From Roseiarcus sp963709655 (GTDB lineage: Bacteria > Pseudomonadota > Alphaproteobacteria > Rhizobiales > Beijerinckiaceae), in the NCBI GenBank assembly GCA_963709655.1, contig CAVPXF010000053.1, positions 868,001-932,000 on the forward strand: DNA of 64,000 bases, read 5' to 3'. Each line of letters begins with the position of its first letter. Position 1 is the first letter of the stretch. The position numbers and the translations under genes are program-made. Positions 25,037 through 33,336 of this stretch are shown here, in pieces. The notes under the pieces were generated by a model. That model searched no databases and was not told the DNA's origin. It saw nothing but the letters and a program-made list of their open reading frames with translations.

Positions 25037-25990
25037 ATGGCCGCTTCGGACGTTCCCATCCCGGCGCGGGCCGAGCTTGTCGCAAGGAAAGCCGGATGGC
25101 GGAGCCGCGCAGCCCAACTGCGCCGGATCGCCGCCCTCTGCCTCGCCCCGGCGGCCGCCTTCTTCCTGCTCCTGATCGCCTATCCGCTCGCCCGCGTGAT
25201 CTGGACGGCGTTCCACTACGTCAATCTCACCAACCCTTCGATCAGCGGCTACGCCGGTTTCGACAATTTCGAGACCGTCCTCGGCGACGAACGCTTTTGG
25301 CCCTCCCTGTGGCGGACCGGCGTCTGGACGCTCGTCTCGGTGGCCGGCGAATATGCACTCGGCCTCGCCTCGGCGGTCGCGCTCGCGCAGCCGATCCGCG
25401 GGCGGGCCGTCTTCCGCGGGCTGATCATCATTCCCTGGGTCATTCCCATCGTGGTCGCCGGATTGACCTGGACCTGGATGCTCACGCCGGACTACGGCGT
25501 CGTCAATCTCTGGCTGGTCAAGCTCGGGTTGCTCATGAAGCCCTACTACTGGCTGGGCAATCTCAATTCGGCCCTGCTGACGGTCGCGTTCGTCAATATC
25601 TGGCGCAGCTTCCCGTTCTACACGCTGAGCCTGCTCGCCGCGCTCATGTCGATCCCGCGGGACATTCTCGAATCCGCCGCGATGGACGGGGCTGGTCCCG
25701 TCCGGCGCTTCGCCTACATCGTCATGCCGCATCTCAAGGCGGTCTCGCTGACGCTCATCTTCATCCACATCATCTGGACCGCGATCAATTTCGATTTCAT
25801 CTGGGTGATGACCCAGGGCGGCCCGCTCAATTCCTCGGAAACGCTGCCGATCCTGATCTACCGGTATGCGTTTGAAGACTTCGACGTCGGCGCGGCCAGC
25901 GCGCTGGCGATGATGACGATGGGGTTCATGCTCGCGACCTTCTTCGTCTATTGGTACGGCGCCGTCAGACGCGCGGAAAAGGCGGCGTGA
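25037..25990 (+). CDS. Sugar ABC transporter permease (MalF/UgpA type)
   Basis: 317 aa with six membrane helices and the EAA loop ESAAMDGAGPVRRFAYIVMPHL that contacts the ATPase. It partners the second permease, whose ATG overlaps this stop codon by one base (TGATG). Binding protein 35 bases upstream. No gene for the ATP-binding subunit is found in the cluster, so a shared MsmK/UgpC-type ATPase elsewhere is implied. Confidence 0.93.
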   Translation: MAASDVPIPARAELVARKAGWRSRAAQLRRIAALCLAPAAAFFLLLIAYPLARVIWTAFHYVNLTNPSISGYAGFDNFETVLGDERFWPSLWRTGVWTLVSVAGEYALGLASAVALAQPIRGRAVFRGLIIIPWVIPIVVAGLTWTWMLTPDYGVVNLWLVKLGLLMKPYYWLGNLNSALLTVAFVNIWRSFPFYTLSLLAALMSIPRDILESAAMDGAGPVRRFAYIVMPHLKAVSLTLIFIHIIWTAINFDFIWVMTQGGPLNSSETLPILIYRYAFEDFDVGAASALAMMTMGFMLATFFVYWYGAVRRAEKAA

Positions 25991-26836
25991 TGGTCACGAG
26001 CGGCATCGAGCGCGCAACCCGCAACCTCGTCACATACACGGCCCTGACCGTGATCGCGGCCTTTTGCGTCTTTCCGTTCCTGTGGATGCTCGACACGTCG
26101 CTCAAGCCGGCGGGCGAGGTGCGCAGCGCCCATCCGACCTTCTGGATCCTGCAGCCGACCCTGGAAAACTTCCGTCACGTGATGACCGACGACAATTTCC
26201 TCCTCTATTTCCGCAACAGCGTCATCGTCGCCGGCGGCGCGACGCTGCTGGCGCTGACCGTGTCGATCTTTTGCGGCTATGCGCTCAGCCGCTTTCCGAC
26301 CCAATCGCTGTCCCGCGCCGTCGGCGCCGCGCTCTTGCTGTCGCAGATGATTCCCGGCGTCCTGCTGCTTGCCCCGCTCTATATCCTGATGCGGCAGCTC
26401 GAACTGCTCTCCACCTTCCGGGCGCTGATCCTCGTCTATTGCACGTTCTCGATCCCGCTCTGCTGCTTCATGCTGAAGAGCTTCTTCGATTCGATTCCCA
26501 TCGAACTCGAGGACGCCGCGGAGATGGACGGCTGCTCGCGACTCGGATTCATCTATCGAATCCTGCTGCCCCTGTCGGCGCCGGGAATCATGGCGACCGG
26601 CCTTTTCTGCTTCGTGACGGCCTGGAACGAGTTCCTGTTCGGCTACGTCCTGATCAACGAGGACTCCCGACGGCCCCTGACGCCGGCGATCATGCTGTTC
26701 AAGGGCCCGCACCTGACCGACTGGGGCGCGCTGATGGCCGCCTCGGTCCTCGCCGTCGTCCCGGTCGCCCTGTTCTTCGTCTACCTGCAGCGCTTCCTGG
26801 TGGAAGGGCTCTCGATCGGGCGCGGTCAAGGGATGA
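25990..26836 (+). CDS. Sugar ABC transporter permease (MalG/UgpE type), frameshifted at the 3' end
   Basis: About 281 aa after correction. Six membrane helices and the EAA loop EDAAEMDGCSRLGFIYRILLP are present. The normal end of such permeases is a short tail like GLS-x-GAVKG. Here the sequence reads GLSIGRGQG and runs on to 26952 into a repeat, but dropping one G from the GGG at 26818-26820 gives SIGAVKG and a TGA at 26834-26836, exactly the family C-terminus. I take the longer reading as the result of an extra base. The start is coupled to the preceding stop. Confidence 0.88.
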
Positions 26837-26889
26837 CGCGGCTTCCCTCTCCCGGTGGACTATGGCATTCACACATCTCGAATCGCAGC

Positions 26890-27030
26890 GCGGACCCCCT
26901 TCTCCAGCTTTGCTGGGGAAGGTGGCAGCCCGACGAGATCGACTTGCCGTGAATCGCGTAGCCCGGTGGGAGAGGGGCGTCCCTTCCCCCTCAGGGGGAA
27001 GAGCCTGCCCCCGGGCGAAGACCCGGGAGT
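26890..27030. repeat. REP-like interspersed repeats (two or three hairpins)
   Basis: Three hairpins in a row: CTTCTCCAGC-TTT-GCTGGGGAAG (near 26900-26922), CTTCCCCC-TCA-GGGGGAAG (26983-27001) and CCCGGG-CGAAGA-CCCGGG (27010-27027). The middle one and its GGAGAGGGGCGTCC lead match the element at 20955-21013. It separates the ABC operon from the thioesterase gene and might also serve as a terminator. Confidence 0.6.
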
Positions 27031-27189
27031 GGCGCCACGGGCCGCAAGGTCGGCGCGCTCGACGGCGCAGAAAACGGACTCGATCGTGGCCGGGCGCTCA
27101 GGCATGATGGTTCCCGTCTAAACGATCGCGCGGCGGCTGTCCGCCTCTTGCCGGCGCCCGCTTGGCGCAAGACTTTGGGAGCCACGCCC

Positions 27190-27978
27190 GTGGACGCCGC
27201 GTATATCGAAACCGCCGGGGGCGCGTTCCTTGCGGGCCCCCTCACCCGCGGGCCGTGGCATCCGGATCACCAGCACGCCGGGCCGCCGTCGGCGCTGATC
27301 TGCCGCGCGATCGAGCGCGAAGCGGCGAACGAGGGCTTGACCCACCTCGGTCGGCTGACGGTCAACCTTCTTCGCCCGACGCCGATCGGCGAATGCCGGA
27401 TCGAGGTTTCGCAGGACTATCTCGGCCGCAACGCCGGCCACTATTCCGGACGGCTGATCGCCCGCGACAAGGATATCGCGCGCTTCACCGCCCTGATGCA
27501 GCGCGAAGACGCCCTGCCCGTACCCGAGGGAACGCCCGGCCACCCGCCGCCTCACGCGCCAAAACCGTGGCAGGAGAGTCCGCCGTTCAAAATGCGCTTC
27601 ACAGGCCATGAATTCGGCTACGCTGACCTCGTGGAGAACCGTGTGGCCGAGGGACAAGCGTTCAAGGGGCCGAGCGCCGTGTGGTTTCAACTCGTTCACC
27701 CGCTTATCGAGGGCGAGGACCCCAGCCCCTATCAGCGCGTCGCGGTCGCCGCCGATTCCGGCAACGGGATCAGCGCGTCGCTCGACTTCGCCGCCTACGT
27801 GTTCGTCAATTGCGACCTGACGATCAACCTCTTCCGCCGCCCCGTGGGAACATGGATCTGCCTCGAGGCGCGCAGCCTGTTCGGCGGCAACGGCTGCGGT
27901 CTCGCCGAATCGGCGCTCTACGACGAGGAAGGCGTCATCGGCCAGGCGACGCAAACCCTCGCCGTGCGGCGCCGGTAG
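27190..27978 (+). CDS. Thioesterase family (TesB-like, double hotdog) protein
   Basis: About 262 aa. The N-terminal hotdog shows RGPWHPDHQHAGPPSALICRAIERE, the signature of the thioesterase-like superfamily related to acyl-CoA thioesterase II, and the C-terminal hotdog shows DLTINLFRRPVGTWICLEA and GLAESALYDEEG. I chose GTG at 27190 because GGGAG lies 8 bases upstream and the family starts near here; a TTG at 27148 is the alternative. Its 3' part is duplicated twice downstream (28645-28731 and 29709-29870), which makes this gene the left edge of an accessory patch. Confidence 0.82.
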   Translation: MDAAYIETAGGAFLAGPLTRGPWHPDHQHAGPPSALICRAIEREAANEGLTHLGRLTVNLLRPTPIGECRIEVSQDYLGRNAGHYSGRLIARDKDIARFTALMQREDALPVPEGTPGHPPPHAPKPWQESPPFKMRFTGHEFGYADLVENRVAEGQAFKGPSAVWFQLVHPLIEGEDPSPYQRVAVAADSGNGISASLDFAAYVFVNCDLTINLFRRPVGTWICLEARSLFGGNGCGLAESALYDEEGVIGQATQTLAVRRR

Positions 27979-28014
27979 CGACGCGGGTCAAGTCGCGACG
28001 AGGCCGAGAACGAC

Positions 28015-28617
28015 ATGGTCAATCACAAAGGATTGCCCGTTTTAGAATTTTCATCGCGTGAGGATTGGGACGCATGGCTGAACGAGCACGCGTCCAGTTC
28101 GTCGGGCGTTTGGCTGAAATTCGCCAAAAAATCGTCAGGCGCCTCCAGTGTCGGCAAGCCAGAGTCGATCGAGACAGCGCTCGCCCACGGTTGGATTGAT
28201 GGTCAATTAGACGGATTTGACGAACGCTATTGGCTGGTACGCTTCACTCCACGCGGAGCAAAAAGCAAATGGTCACAACTCAACCGTGATACCGCAGAGA
28301 GGCTCATCGCTGAAGGGATTATGGGCGCCCGTGGCCTGGTCGAAGTTGAACAGGCGAAAAGCGATGGGCGATGGGACGCAGCCTATGAACCCCAGAGCAC
28401 AGCCAAAGTTCCCGAAGATTTTCGCGAAGCGCTCGATAAACATCCGAGAGCGAAGGCGTTTTTCGAAACCCTCAAGGGCGCCAACCGATACGCTATTGTT
28501 TATAGGATTCACGACGCAAAAACTGCGAAGACACGCGCGGCGCGGATCGAGAAGTTCATCTCCATGCTTGAACTCGGTCAGACAGTTCACCAACCTAATA
28601 ACCACAATTTGAAGTGA
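28015..28617 (+). CDS. YdeI/OmdA family (OmpD-associated) protein
   Basis: 200 aa. The YdeI core is clear: SSREDWDAWLNEH, GVWLKFAKKSS, ETALAHGWIDGQLDGFDE, YWLVRFTPRGAKSKWSQLN and the C-terminal YAIVYRIHDAKTAKTRAARIEKF. Function is poorly known (linked to antimicrobial peptide resistance in Salmonella). The base composition is visibly less GC-rich than the neighbours. The start codon abuts the end of an 87-base segment that is repeated just behind the gene, so it looks like an inserted cassette. Confidence 0.88.
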   Translation: MVNHKGLPVLEFSSREDWDAWLNEHASSSSGVWLKFAKKSSGASSVGKPESIETALAHGWIDGQLDGFDERYWLVRFTPRGAKSKWSQLNRDTAERLIAEGIMGARGLVEVEQAKSDGRWDAAYEPQSTAKVPEDFREALDKHPRAKAFFETLKGANRYAIVYRIHDAKTAKTRAARIEKFISMLELGQTVHQPNNHNLK

Positions 28618-28644
28618 CCTATGTTTGGTCGGATCGCGCAAATT

Positions 28645-28731
28645 GGAGGCGCGATCGGCCAAACGACGCAGTCGCCCGCCGTGCGGGTGCGGTCGCGATG
28701 CGGGTCAAGCCGCGACGAGGCCGAGAACGAC
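28645..28731 (+). repeat. Diverged direct repeat of the thioesterase 3' end (copy B)
   Basis: It matches 27928-28014 (last codons of the thioesterase plus 36 bases beyond its stop), roughly four bases in five by eye, with the last 20 or so nearly identical (GAGGCCGAGAACGAC). Together the two copies bracket the YdeI-like gene. Confidence 0.75.
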
Positions 28732-28734
28732 TTC

Positions 28735-28894
28735 CCCGTCATTGCGAGCGTGAGCGAAGCAATCCAGCGGCTGCCAGCGAGCCATGCTTTTCCGGCTATA
28801 GGCGCAGGCGGATTGCAGTCGGGCCGGCGCGCGCTCGTCGAGGCCACGCCTTGCGGAAGGACTGGATTGCTTCGCTCACGCTCGCAATGACGGG
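28735..28894. repeat. Palindromic element with perfect 33-bp inverted arms
   Basis: The arms at 28735-28767 and 28862-28894 are exact inverted copies, reading CCCGTCATTGCGAGCG... inward, with 94 bases between them. The arm sequence CATTGCGAGC...GAAGCAATCC is a well-known interspersed repeat in many bacteria, here in its full two-arm form. No frame inside it is convincing. Confidence 0.85.
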
Positions 28895-28998
28895 CTTTGC
28901 TCACGCTCACAGGGCCGTGGCGACAGCGCGCCGAGCGTCACACCGGGCATTGTCCGCCGACGATGCGATGAGGCTGGCAGGGAGTTGGGAACAAGCCG

Positions 28999-29397
28999 TC
29001 ACAGCGCCCGCACGAACTTCCCGAAACGCGGGGCCGCGACCTTGAGAAGGCGCTGGTCATCGGTGACAAGCGGGAAGCCCTCGCGCATCGCGAGCGCCAC
29101 ATAGACGCAATCATAGAGCGGGTGGTCGAGTTCGACCGCGATGCGCGCCGCGGCCAGTAGCAGGTCTGCAATCGGCGTGAGTGTGATGGGCGCCGCTTGC
29201 AGCGCTTCGACCGCATCGACGTAATCCGCGCTGGCCAGGACGCCCCTGCGCTGGTGCTTCCACAACACGTTTCCCACCTCGACGAGAATGGGATCGGGCG
29301 CGGCCAGGTCTTCGCCACGAAGCGCCGCTGCACGGTCGGCGCCAGGTTCGTCAACAAACCATTTCACCAGGACGCTGGCGTCGATGACGAGTTTCAA
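28999..29397 (-). CDS. vapC: VapC/FitB-type PIN-domain toxin
   Basis: 132 aa. PIN ribonuclease fold with the acidic residues expected: D6 in LVIDASVLVKWF, E40 in PILVEVGNVLWKH, D94 and D98-region in LDHPLYDCVYVALA, and D116 in LVTDDQRLL. Such toxins cleave RNA and are held in check by the cognate antitoxin. Its start overlaps the antitoxin stop by 4 bases. It lies in the accessory patch behind the thioesterase gene. Confidence 0.92.
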   Translation of the reverse strand: MKLVIDASVLVKWFVDEPGADRAAALRGEDLAAPDPILVEVGNVLWKHQRRGVLASADYVDAVEALQAAPITLTPIADLLLAAARIAVELDHPLYDCVYVALAMREGFPLVTDDQRLLKVAAPRFGKFVRAL

Positions 29398-29624
29398 CGG
29401 CTATCCCTGTCCTCGCGGATGAGATCGGCGCTGTTCCCGTGCCAGCGGGTACGGCTGCGGATGGCGTCCGCGCGCTGCCAAAAGTCCTTGCGTCCGGGAG
29501 TCAGAGCTTCTTGCAGCACCTCGCGATGTTCCGCCTCCATCGAGCGGCCATGTTCAGCGGCGCGGCGCTTGAGCGCGGCGACAACCGCAGGGTCGAGCCC
29601 ACGCACCGTCAACTGCAGCGGCAT
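29394..29624 (-). CDS. vapB: FitA-type ribbon-helix-helix antitoxin
   Basis: 76 aa. The N-terminus LQLTVRGLDPAVVAALKRRAAEHGRSMEAEHREVLQ is the FitA/Arc-like ribbon-helix-helix DNA-binding unit; the C-terminal arm, with HGNSADLIREDR, is what binds the PIN toxin. It very probably autoregulates the pair through the palindrome just upstream (29636-29663). Confidence 0.9.
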   Translation of the reverse strand: MPLQLTVRGLDPAVVAALKRRAAEHGRSMEAEHREVLQEALTPGRKDFWQRADAIRSRTRWHGNSADLIREDRDSR

Positions 29625-29635
29625 CGTTTGCCTCC

Positions 29636-29663
29636 ATTGCCTACATTTTTATGCGTAGGCAAT
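29636..29663. promoter_or_regulatory. Perfect 9-bp palindromic operator of the toxin-antitoxin pair
   Basis: ATTGCCTAC and GTAGGCAAT are exact inverted copies with 10 bases between, starting 12 bases ahead of the antitoxin start codon. Another GTAGGC follows at 29665-29670. Placement and symmetry are those of a FitA/VapB autoregulatory site. Confidence 0.7.
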
Positions 29664-29708
29664 GTAGGCGTTCGATAGGCAGTTTTCAAGCCTGGAGGAG
29701 ATCTCCCG

Positions 29709-29870
29709 TTCGCAAACTGCGATCTGACCATCAACCTCATCCGCCGTCCTGTGGGGACATGGATGATCTGCCTCGAGGCGCGCAGCCTCTTCGGCCGCAA
29801 CGGCTGCGGGCTCGCCGAGTCGGCGTTCTACGACGAAGAGGGCGCCATCGGGCAGGCGACGCAGTCGCTT
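29709..29870 (+). pseudogene. Fragment of a thioesterase gene 3' end (copy C)
   Basis: Translates as NCDLTINLIRRPVGTW, then ICLEARSLFGRNGCGLAES and so on, nearly the same as residues about 205-257 of the thioesterase at 27190-27978, with one extra codon (M) after TW. It has no start and no stop in register and ends in unrelated sequence. It shares the GCAGTCGC variant with copy B at 28645-28731 rather than with the intact gene, so B and C may descend from the same copy. Confidence 0.85.
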
Positions 29871-29934
29871 CAATCTTTGACAACGAGACGAGCGGCGGGC
29901 ATCTTCCGGCGCATTCGCCGCGGAGGTCTTAAGG

Positions 29935-30498
29935 ATGCCGAACGTCGTGAACGCGGCCGATGACGCAGCCGGCGCCGGCAAGGCGAGCCTGACGCAGCGC
30001 GCGGTCGGCGAACTCCAAAGATACGCCGTCATCACCGCCTATCTTTGGCTGCTGTTCGCGCTTTTCAGCCTCTATCGGTGGCAATTGCTGAACGAGCACG
30101 GCGGCATAGTCTGGCGGCAGGGTTTCGCCATCGTCAACGCGCTGGTGTTCGGCAAGGTCATCCTGATCGGACAGGCGCTCGAGGTCGGAAAGCGCCTCGA
30201 ACGGCGGTCGCTGGCGTGGATCGTGCTCGGCCGATCGCTGATCTTCGCGCTTCTGCTGATCGCGTTCCATCTGGCCGAGGAGATGATCCGGACCTGGTTC
30301 GATGGACAGCCGTTGTCCACCGCCTTCGACGACCTCGGCGGCGTGCCCCCGAGACAGCTGACCTTCGCCGCGATCTACTTCGTGGCGCTCATCCCCTTTT
30401 TCGCCTTTCAGGAGGTCGCGCGCGTGCTCGGCCCGGACGCCCTCCGGCGACTGTTCTTCCGAACCGGCGCGGAACGCCTGCGTCTGGTCGAGGACTGA
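29935..30498 (+). CDS. Integral membrane protein, unknown function
   Basis: 187 aa with four hydrophobic segments (about residues 33-48, 65-80, 97-112 and 143-160) and a charged C-terminal tail. Between helices 3 and 4 is HLAEEMIRTWFDG. I do not recognise a family. It starts 64 bases behind the thioesterase fragment and may mark the return to the ancestral chromosome on the right side of the accessory patch. Confidence 0.75.
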   Translation: MPNVVNAADDAAGAGKASLTQRAVGELQRYAVITAYLWLLFALFSLYRWQLLNEHGGIVWRQGFAIVNALVFGKVILIGQALEVGKRLERRSLAWIVLGRSLIFALLLIAFHLAEEMIRTWFDGQPLSTAFDDLGGVPPRQLTFAAIYFVALIPFFAFQEVARVLGPDALRRLFFRTGAERLRLVED

Positions 30499-30527
30499 AA
30501 CAAGCAATTGCCGCGAGTTCGGCGGTC

Positions 30528-30690
30528 TCACGCCGCCACGAGGCCGAGATGGGCCTCCATCGGCGCGAAATCACGGTCGTCGTGCAACAAGGCGCAGCGT
30601 CTCTCGATGCAGAACGTGCCGATGATGACGTTCGCGGTCTTACGAACCGCTATGCCCAGGCGTCGCCGCCAAAGGCGGCCGCTCTTGCGA
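30528..30690 (-). pseudogene. C-terminal fragment of a VapC-type PIN toxin
   Basis: The minus-strand reading RLWRRRLGIAVRKTANVII, then TFCIERRCALLHDDRDF to the stop at 30528, is the last third of a VapC of the RKT-x-D/N-VII...LLHDDRDFD type. The preceding N-terminal part with the first catalytic Asp is missing. It is a different subfamily from the intact toxin at 28999-29397, so not a simple local duplicate. Confidence 0.7.
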
Positions 30691-30936
30691 CCCCGTTTCG
30701 CCGATTTCGTCCGCGACCGACAAAGCCATGGCGCGTTCATATATAACACTTTAATGCTGTATTTATCGTCGTGCGACGGTGGAGTCAGAGCCCGGCTCGA
30801 CCCGCCGTTAAGACGGCTCGTAAGTCCCTGAAGACATTGAGTGCGGTCGATAAAAAGCGCTAAGACGCCTGTCCTGCGCGTCGGCGCGGGCGCCCCCGCC
30901 AGGCGGGCGGGGGGAGCGGATACGGCGGATGAGGGG
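30691..30936. other. Intergenic stretch, no gene recognised
   Basis: It includes an AT-rich pocket at about 30735-30775 (TATATAACAC..., TGTATTTATCG), possibly the rest of the degraded toxin locus or a promoter. Nothing else is seen. Confidence 0.4.
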
Positions 30937-32004
30937 TCAGGCGAACTTCGGATCGAGTTCGTGACTGGCGTAGCGCCTGGCCATCTCGGGAAGCGGGATG
31001 ATCTTCTTGATCTTCGACGCCTGGCCCGCGGTGTTGAACTCCTCAAAGCGCGCCTTGCACACCTTGATCATCGCGTCCTGCGCGGGCTTCAGGTACTTGC
31101 GCGGGTCGAACTCTTCCGGGTGCTCCTGGAACACCTTGCGGATCTGGCCGGTGATCGCCATGCGGTTGTCGGTGTCGATGTTGATCTTGCGCACGCCGTT
31201 CTTGATGCCGCGCTGGATCTCCTCGATCGGCACGCCGTAGGTCTGCGGCATCTTGCCGCCGAACTTGTTGATGATGTCCTGCAGGTCCTGCGGGACCGAG
31301 GACGAGCCGTGCATGACCAGGTGGGTGTTGGGCAGCTTCTTGTGGATCTGCTCGATGACGGTCATCGCCAGGATGTCGCCGGTCGGCTTGCGCGAGAATT
31401 TGTAGGCGCCGTGCGAGGTGCCCATGGCGATGGCGAGCGCGTCGACCTTCGTCTCGCGCACGAATTTCACCGCTTCATCGGGGTTGGTCAGCAACTGGTC
31501 GTGGCTGAGCTTGCCCTCGGCGCCGTGGCCGTCCTCCTTGTCGCCGGTGCCGGTCTCGAGCGAGCCGAGCACGCCGAGCTCGCCTTCGACCGACACGCCG
31601 CCGAGATGGGCCATGTCGGCGACCTGCTTGGTGACGCCGACGTTGTAGGTCCAGTCGGCCGGGGTCTTGCCGTCGGATTTCAGCGACCCGTCCATCATCA
31701 CCGAGGTGAAGCCGGCCTGCATCGCGGTGACGCAGGTCGCCGGGCCGTTGCCGTGGTCGAGATGCACGCAGATCGGAACCGAGGGATACATCTCCGTCAG
31801 CGCTTCCATCATGTGGCGCAGCATGATGTCGTTGGCGTAGGACCGCGCGCCGCGCGACGCCTGGATGATCACCGGAGCTTCGAGTTCGCTCGCGGCCGCC
31901 CCGATCGCCAGCGCCTGCTCCATGTTGTTGATGTTGAACGCCGGCACGCCGTAGTCGTTCTCGGCAGCGTGGTCCAGCAGCTGCCGCAGTGTAATGACGG
32001 ACAT
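30937..32004 (-). CDS. fba: Class II fructose-bisphosphate aldolase
   Basis: 355 aa, the Calvin-cycle subtype length found in alphaproteobacteria. Zinc ligands sit in PICVHLDHG and later VSVEGELG, GTSHG and MHGSSSVP. It joins or splits fructose-1,6-bisphosphate (and in autotrophs sedoheptulose-1,7-bisphosphate) in the cytoplasm. The ATG at 32004 follows AAGGAAG; it starts 23 bases behind pgk. Last gene of the tkt-gap-pgk-fba run. Confidence 0.96.
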   Translation of the reverse strand: MSVITLRQLLDHAAENDYGVPAFNINNMEQALAIGAAASELEAPVIIQASRGARSYANDIMLRHMMEALTEMYPSVPICVHLDHGNGPATCVTAMQAGFTSVMMDGSLKSDGKTPADWTYNVGVTKQVADMAHLGGVSVEGELGVLGSLETGTGDKEDGHGAEGKLSHDQLLTNPDEAVKFVRETKVDALAIAMGTSHGAYKFSRKPTGDILAMTVIEQIHKKLPNTHLVMHGSSSVPQDLQDIINKFGGKMPQTYGVPIEEIQRGIKNGVRKINIDTDNRMAITGQIRKVFQEHPEEFDPRKYLKPAQDAMIKVCKARFEEFNTAGQASKIKKIIPLPEMARRYASHELDPKFA

Positions 32005-32027
32005 TTTATTCTTCCTTGCCCTTTGGT

Positions 32028-33227
32028 TTATTTCGCCCGGAGCGCCTCGACGCCCGGAAGCGCCTTGCCTTCCATCCATTCCAGGAATGCTCCGCCAGCC
32101 GCGGAGACATAGGTGAACTGGCCGGCGACGCCGGCCGTGTTGAGCGCCGCGACCGTGTCGCCGCCGCCCGCGATCGCCTTCATCTTGCCGTCGCGGGTGA
32201 GGAAGCCGACCGTCCTGGCGATGCCGAAGGTCGCCGCCTCGAACGGCGGCGTCTCGAACGCGCCGAACGGGCCGTTCCACACCAGCGTCTTCACCTTGCC
32301 GAGCGCCTCCTCGATCATCACGACCGACCTCGGCCCGATGTCGAGGATCATCTCGTCGTCTTCGACGCGATCGACGTCGACCACCCGCGCCTGCGCGTGC
32401 GCCTTGAACTCCTTGGCGACCACCGCGTCGACCGGGAGGATGATGCGGCAGCCGGCCTTGTCCGCATCCGCCATGATCGTGCGCGCGGTGTCGGCCATGT
32501 CCTTTTCGCACAGCGACTTGCCGACCGCCTTGCCGGCGGCGAACAGGAAGGTGTTGGCCATGCCGCCGCCGATGATCAGGAGGTCGACCTTCTTGATCAG
32601 GTTGCCGAGCAGTTCGAGCTTGCTCGAGACCTTCGCCCCGCCGACGATGGCGGCGACCGGACGCTCCGGATTGCCGAGCGCGATCGTCAGCGCCTCGAGT
32701 TCGGCCTGCATGGCGCGTCCGGCGAAGGCCGGCAGCTTGTGGGCGACGCCCTCGGTCGAGGCGTGGGCGCGATGGGCGGCGGAAAAGGCGTCGTTGACGT
32801 AGAGGTCGCCGAGCTTGGCGAACCCCTCGACAATGGCCGGGTCGTTCTTTTCCTCGCCCTTGTAGAAGCGGGTGTTCTCGAGCAGCAGGATGTCGCCGTT
32901 CTTCATTTTGGCGATGGCGGCGGCGGCGACGTCGCCAAGGCAGTCGGTCGCGAAGCCCACCTTTCGCCCGGTGACGGCCGCGACGGCGTCGGCGACGGGC
33001 CGAAGGGAGTTCGCTTCGTCCGGTCCGCCCTTGGGGCGGCCGAAATGCGCCAGCAGGATGACCTTGCCGCCCTTGTCGGCGATCTCGGTGATGGTCGAGG
33101 CTACGCGGTCGATACGCGTCGTATCGGTCACCTTGCCGTTCTCGGTCGGAACATTGAGGTCGACTCTGAGAAGGACGCGTTTGCCGGCTACCTGGGCGTC
33201 GTCGAGCGTGCGGAACGGTTTGCTCAT
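32028..33227 (-). CDS. pgk: Phosphoglycerate kinase
   Basis: 399 aa, full length. The N-terminal RVDLNVP, the LLENTRFYKGEEKND segment, IVGGAKVSSKLELLGNL and the C-terminal nucleotide-binding IAGGGDTVAALN are all present. It transfers phosphate between 1,3-bisphosphoglycerate and ADP. It lies 109 bases behind gap and 23 ahead of fba. Confidence 0.98.
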   Translation of the reverse strand: MSKPFRTLDDAQVAGKRVLLRVDLNVPTENGKVTDTTRIDRVASTITEIADKGGKVILLAHFGRPKGGPDEANSLRPVADAVAAVTGRKVGFATDCLGDVAAAAIAKMKNGDILLLENTRFYKGEEKNDPAIVEGFAKLGDLYVNDAFSAAHRAHASTEGVAHKLPAFAGRAMQAELEALTIALGNPERPVAAIVGGAKVSSKLELLGNLIKKVDLLIIGGGMANTFLFAAGKAVGKSLCEKDMADTARTIMADADKAGCRIILPVDAVVAKEFKAHAQARVVDVDRVEDDEMILDIGPRSVVMIEEALGKVKTLVWNGPFGAFETPPFEAATFGIARTVGFLTRDGKMKAIAGGGDTVAALNTAGVAGQFTYVSAAGGAFLEWMEGKALPGVEALRAK

Positions 33228-33336
33228 GGTCGCAACCCTTCGAATCGAAATGCGGTCGGGTGTTTTGCTCGCGCCGGACGGCCGCCGGGGCGAACCCAGG
33301 CGGCGGCCCGTCGTGTTTGATGCGGCGGTCAGTCGC

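Noticed and set aside
32016..33320. Long plus-strand frames opposite pgk, gap, tkt and glgP
   Set aside because: They are antisense shadows of highly conserved genes, common in GC-rich DNA, with biased composition and no family match.
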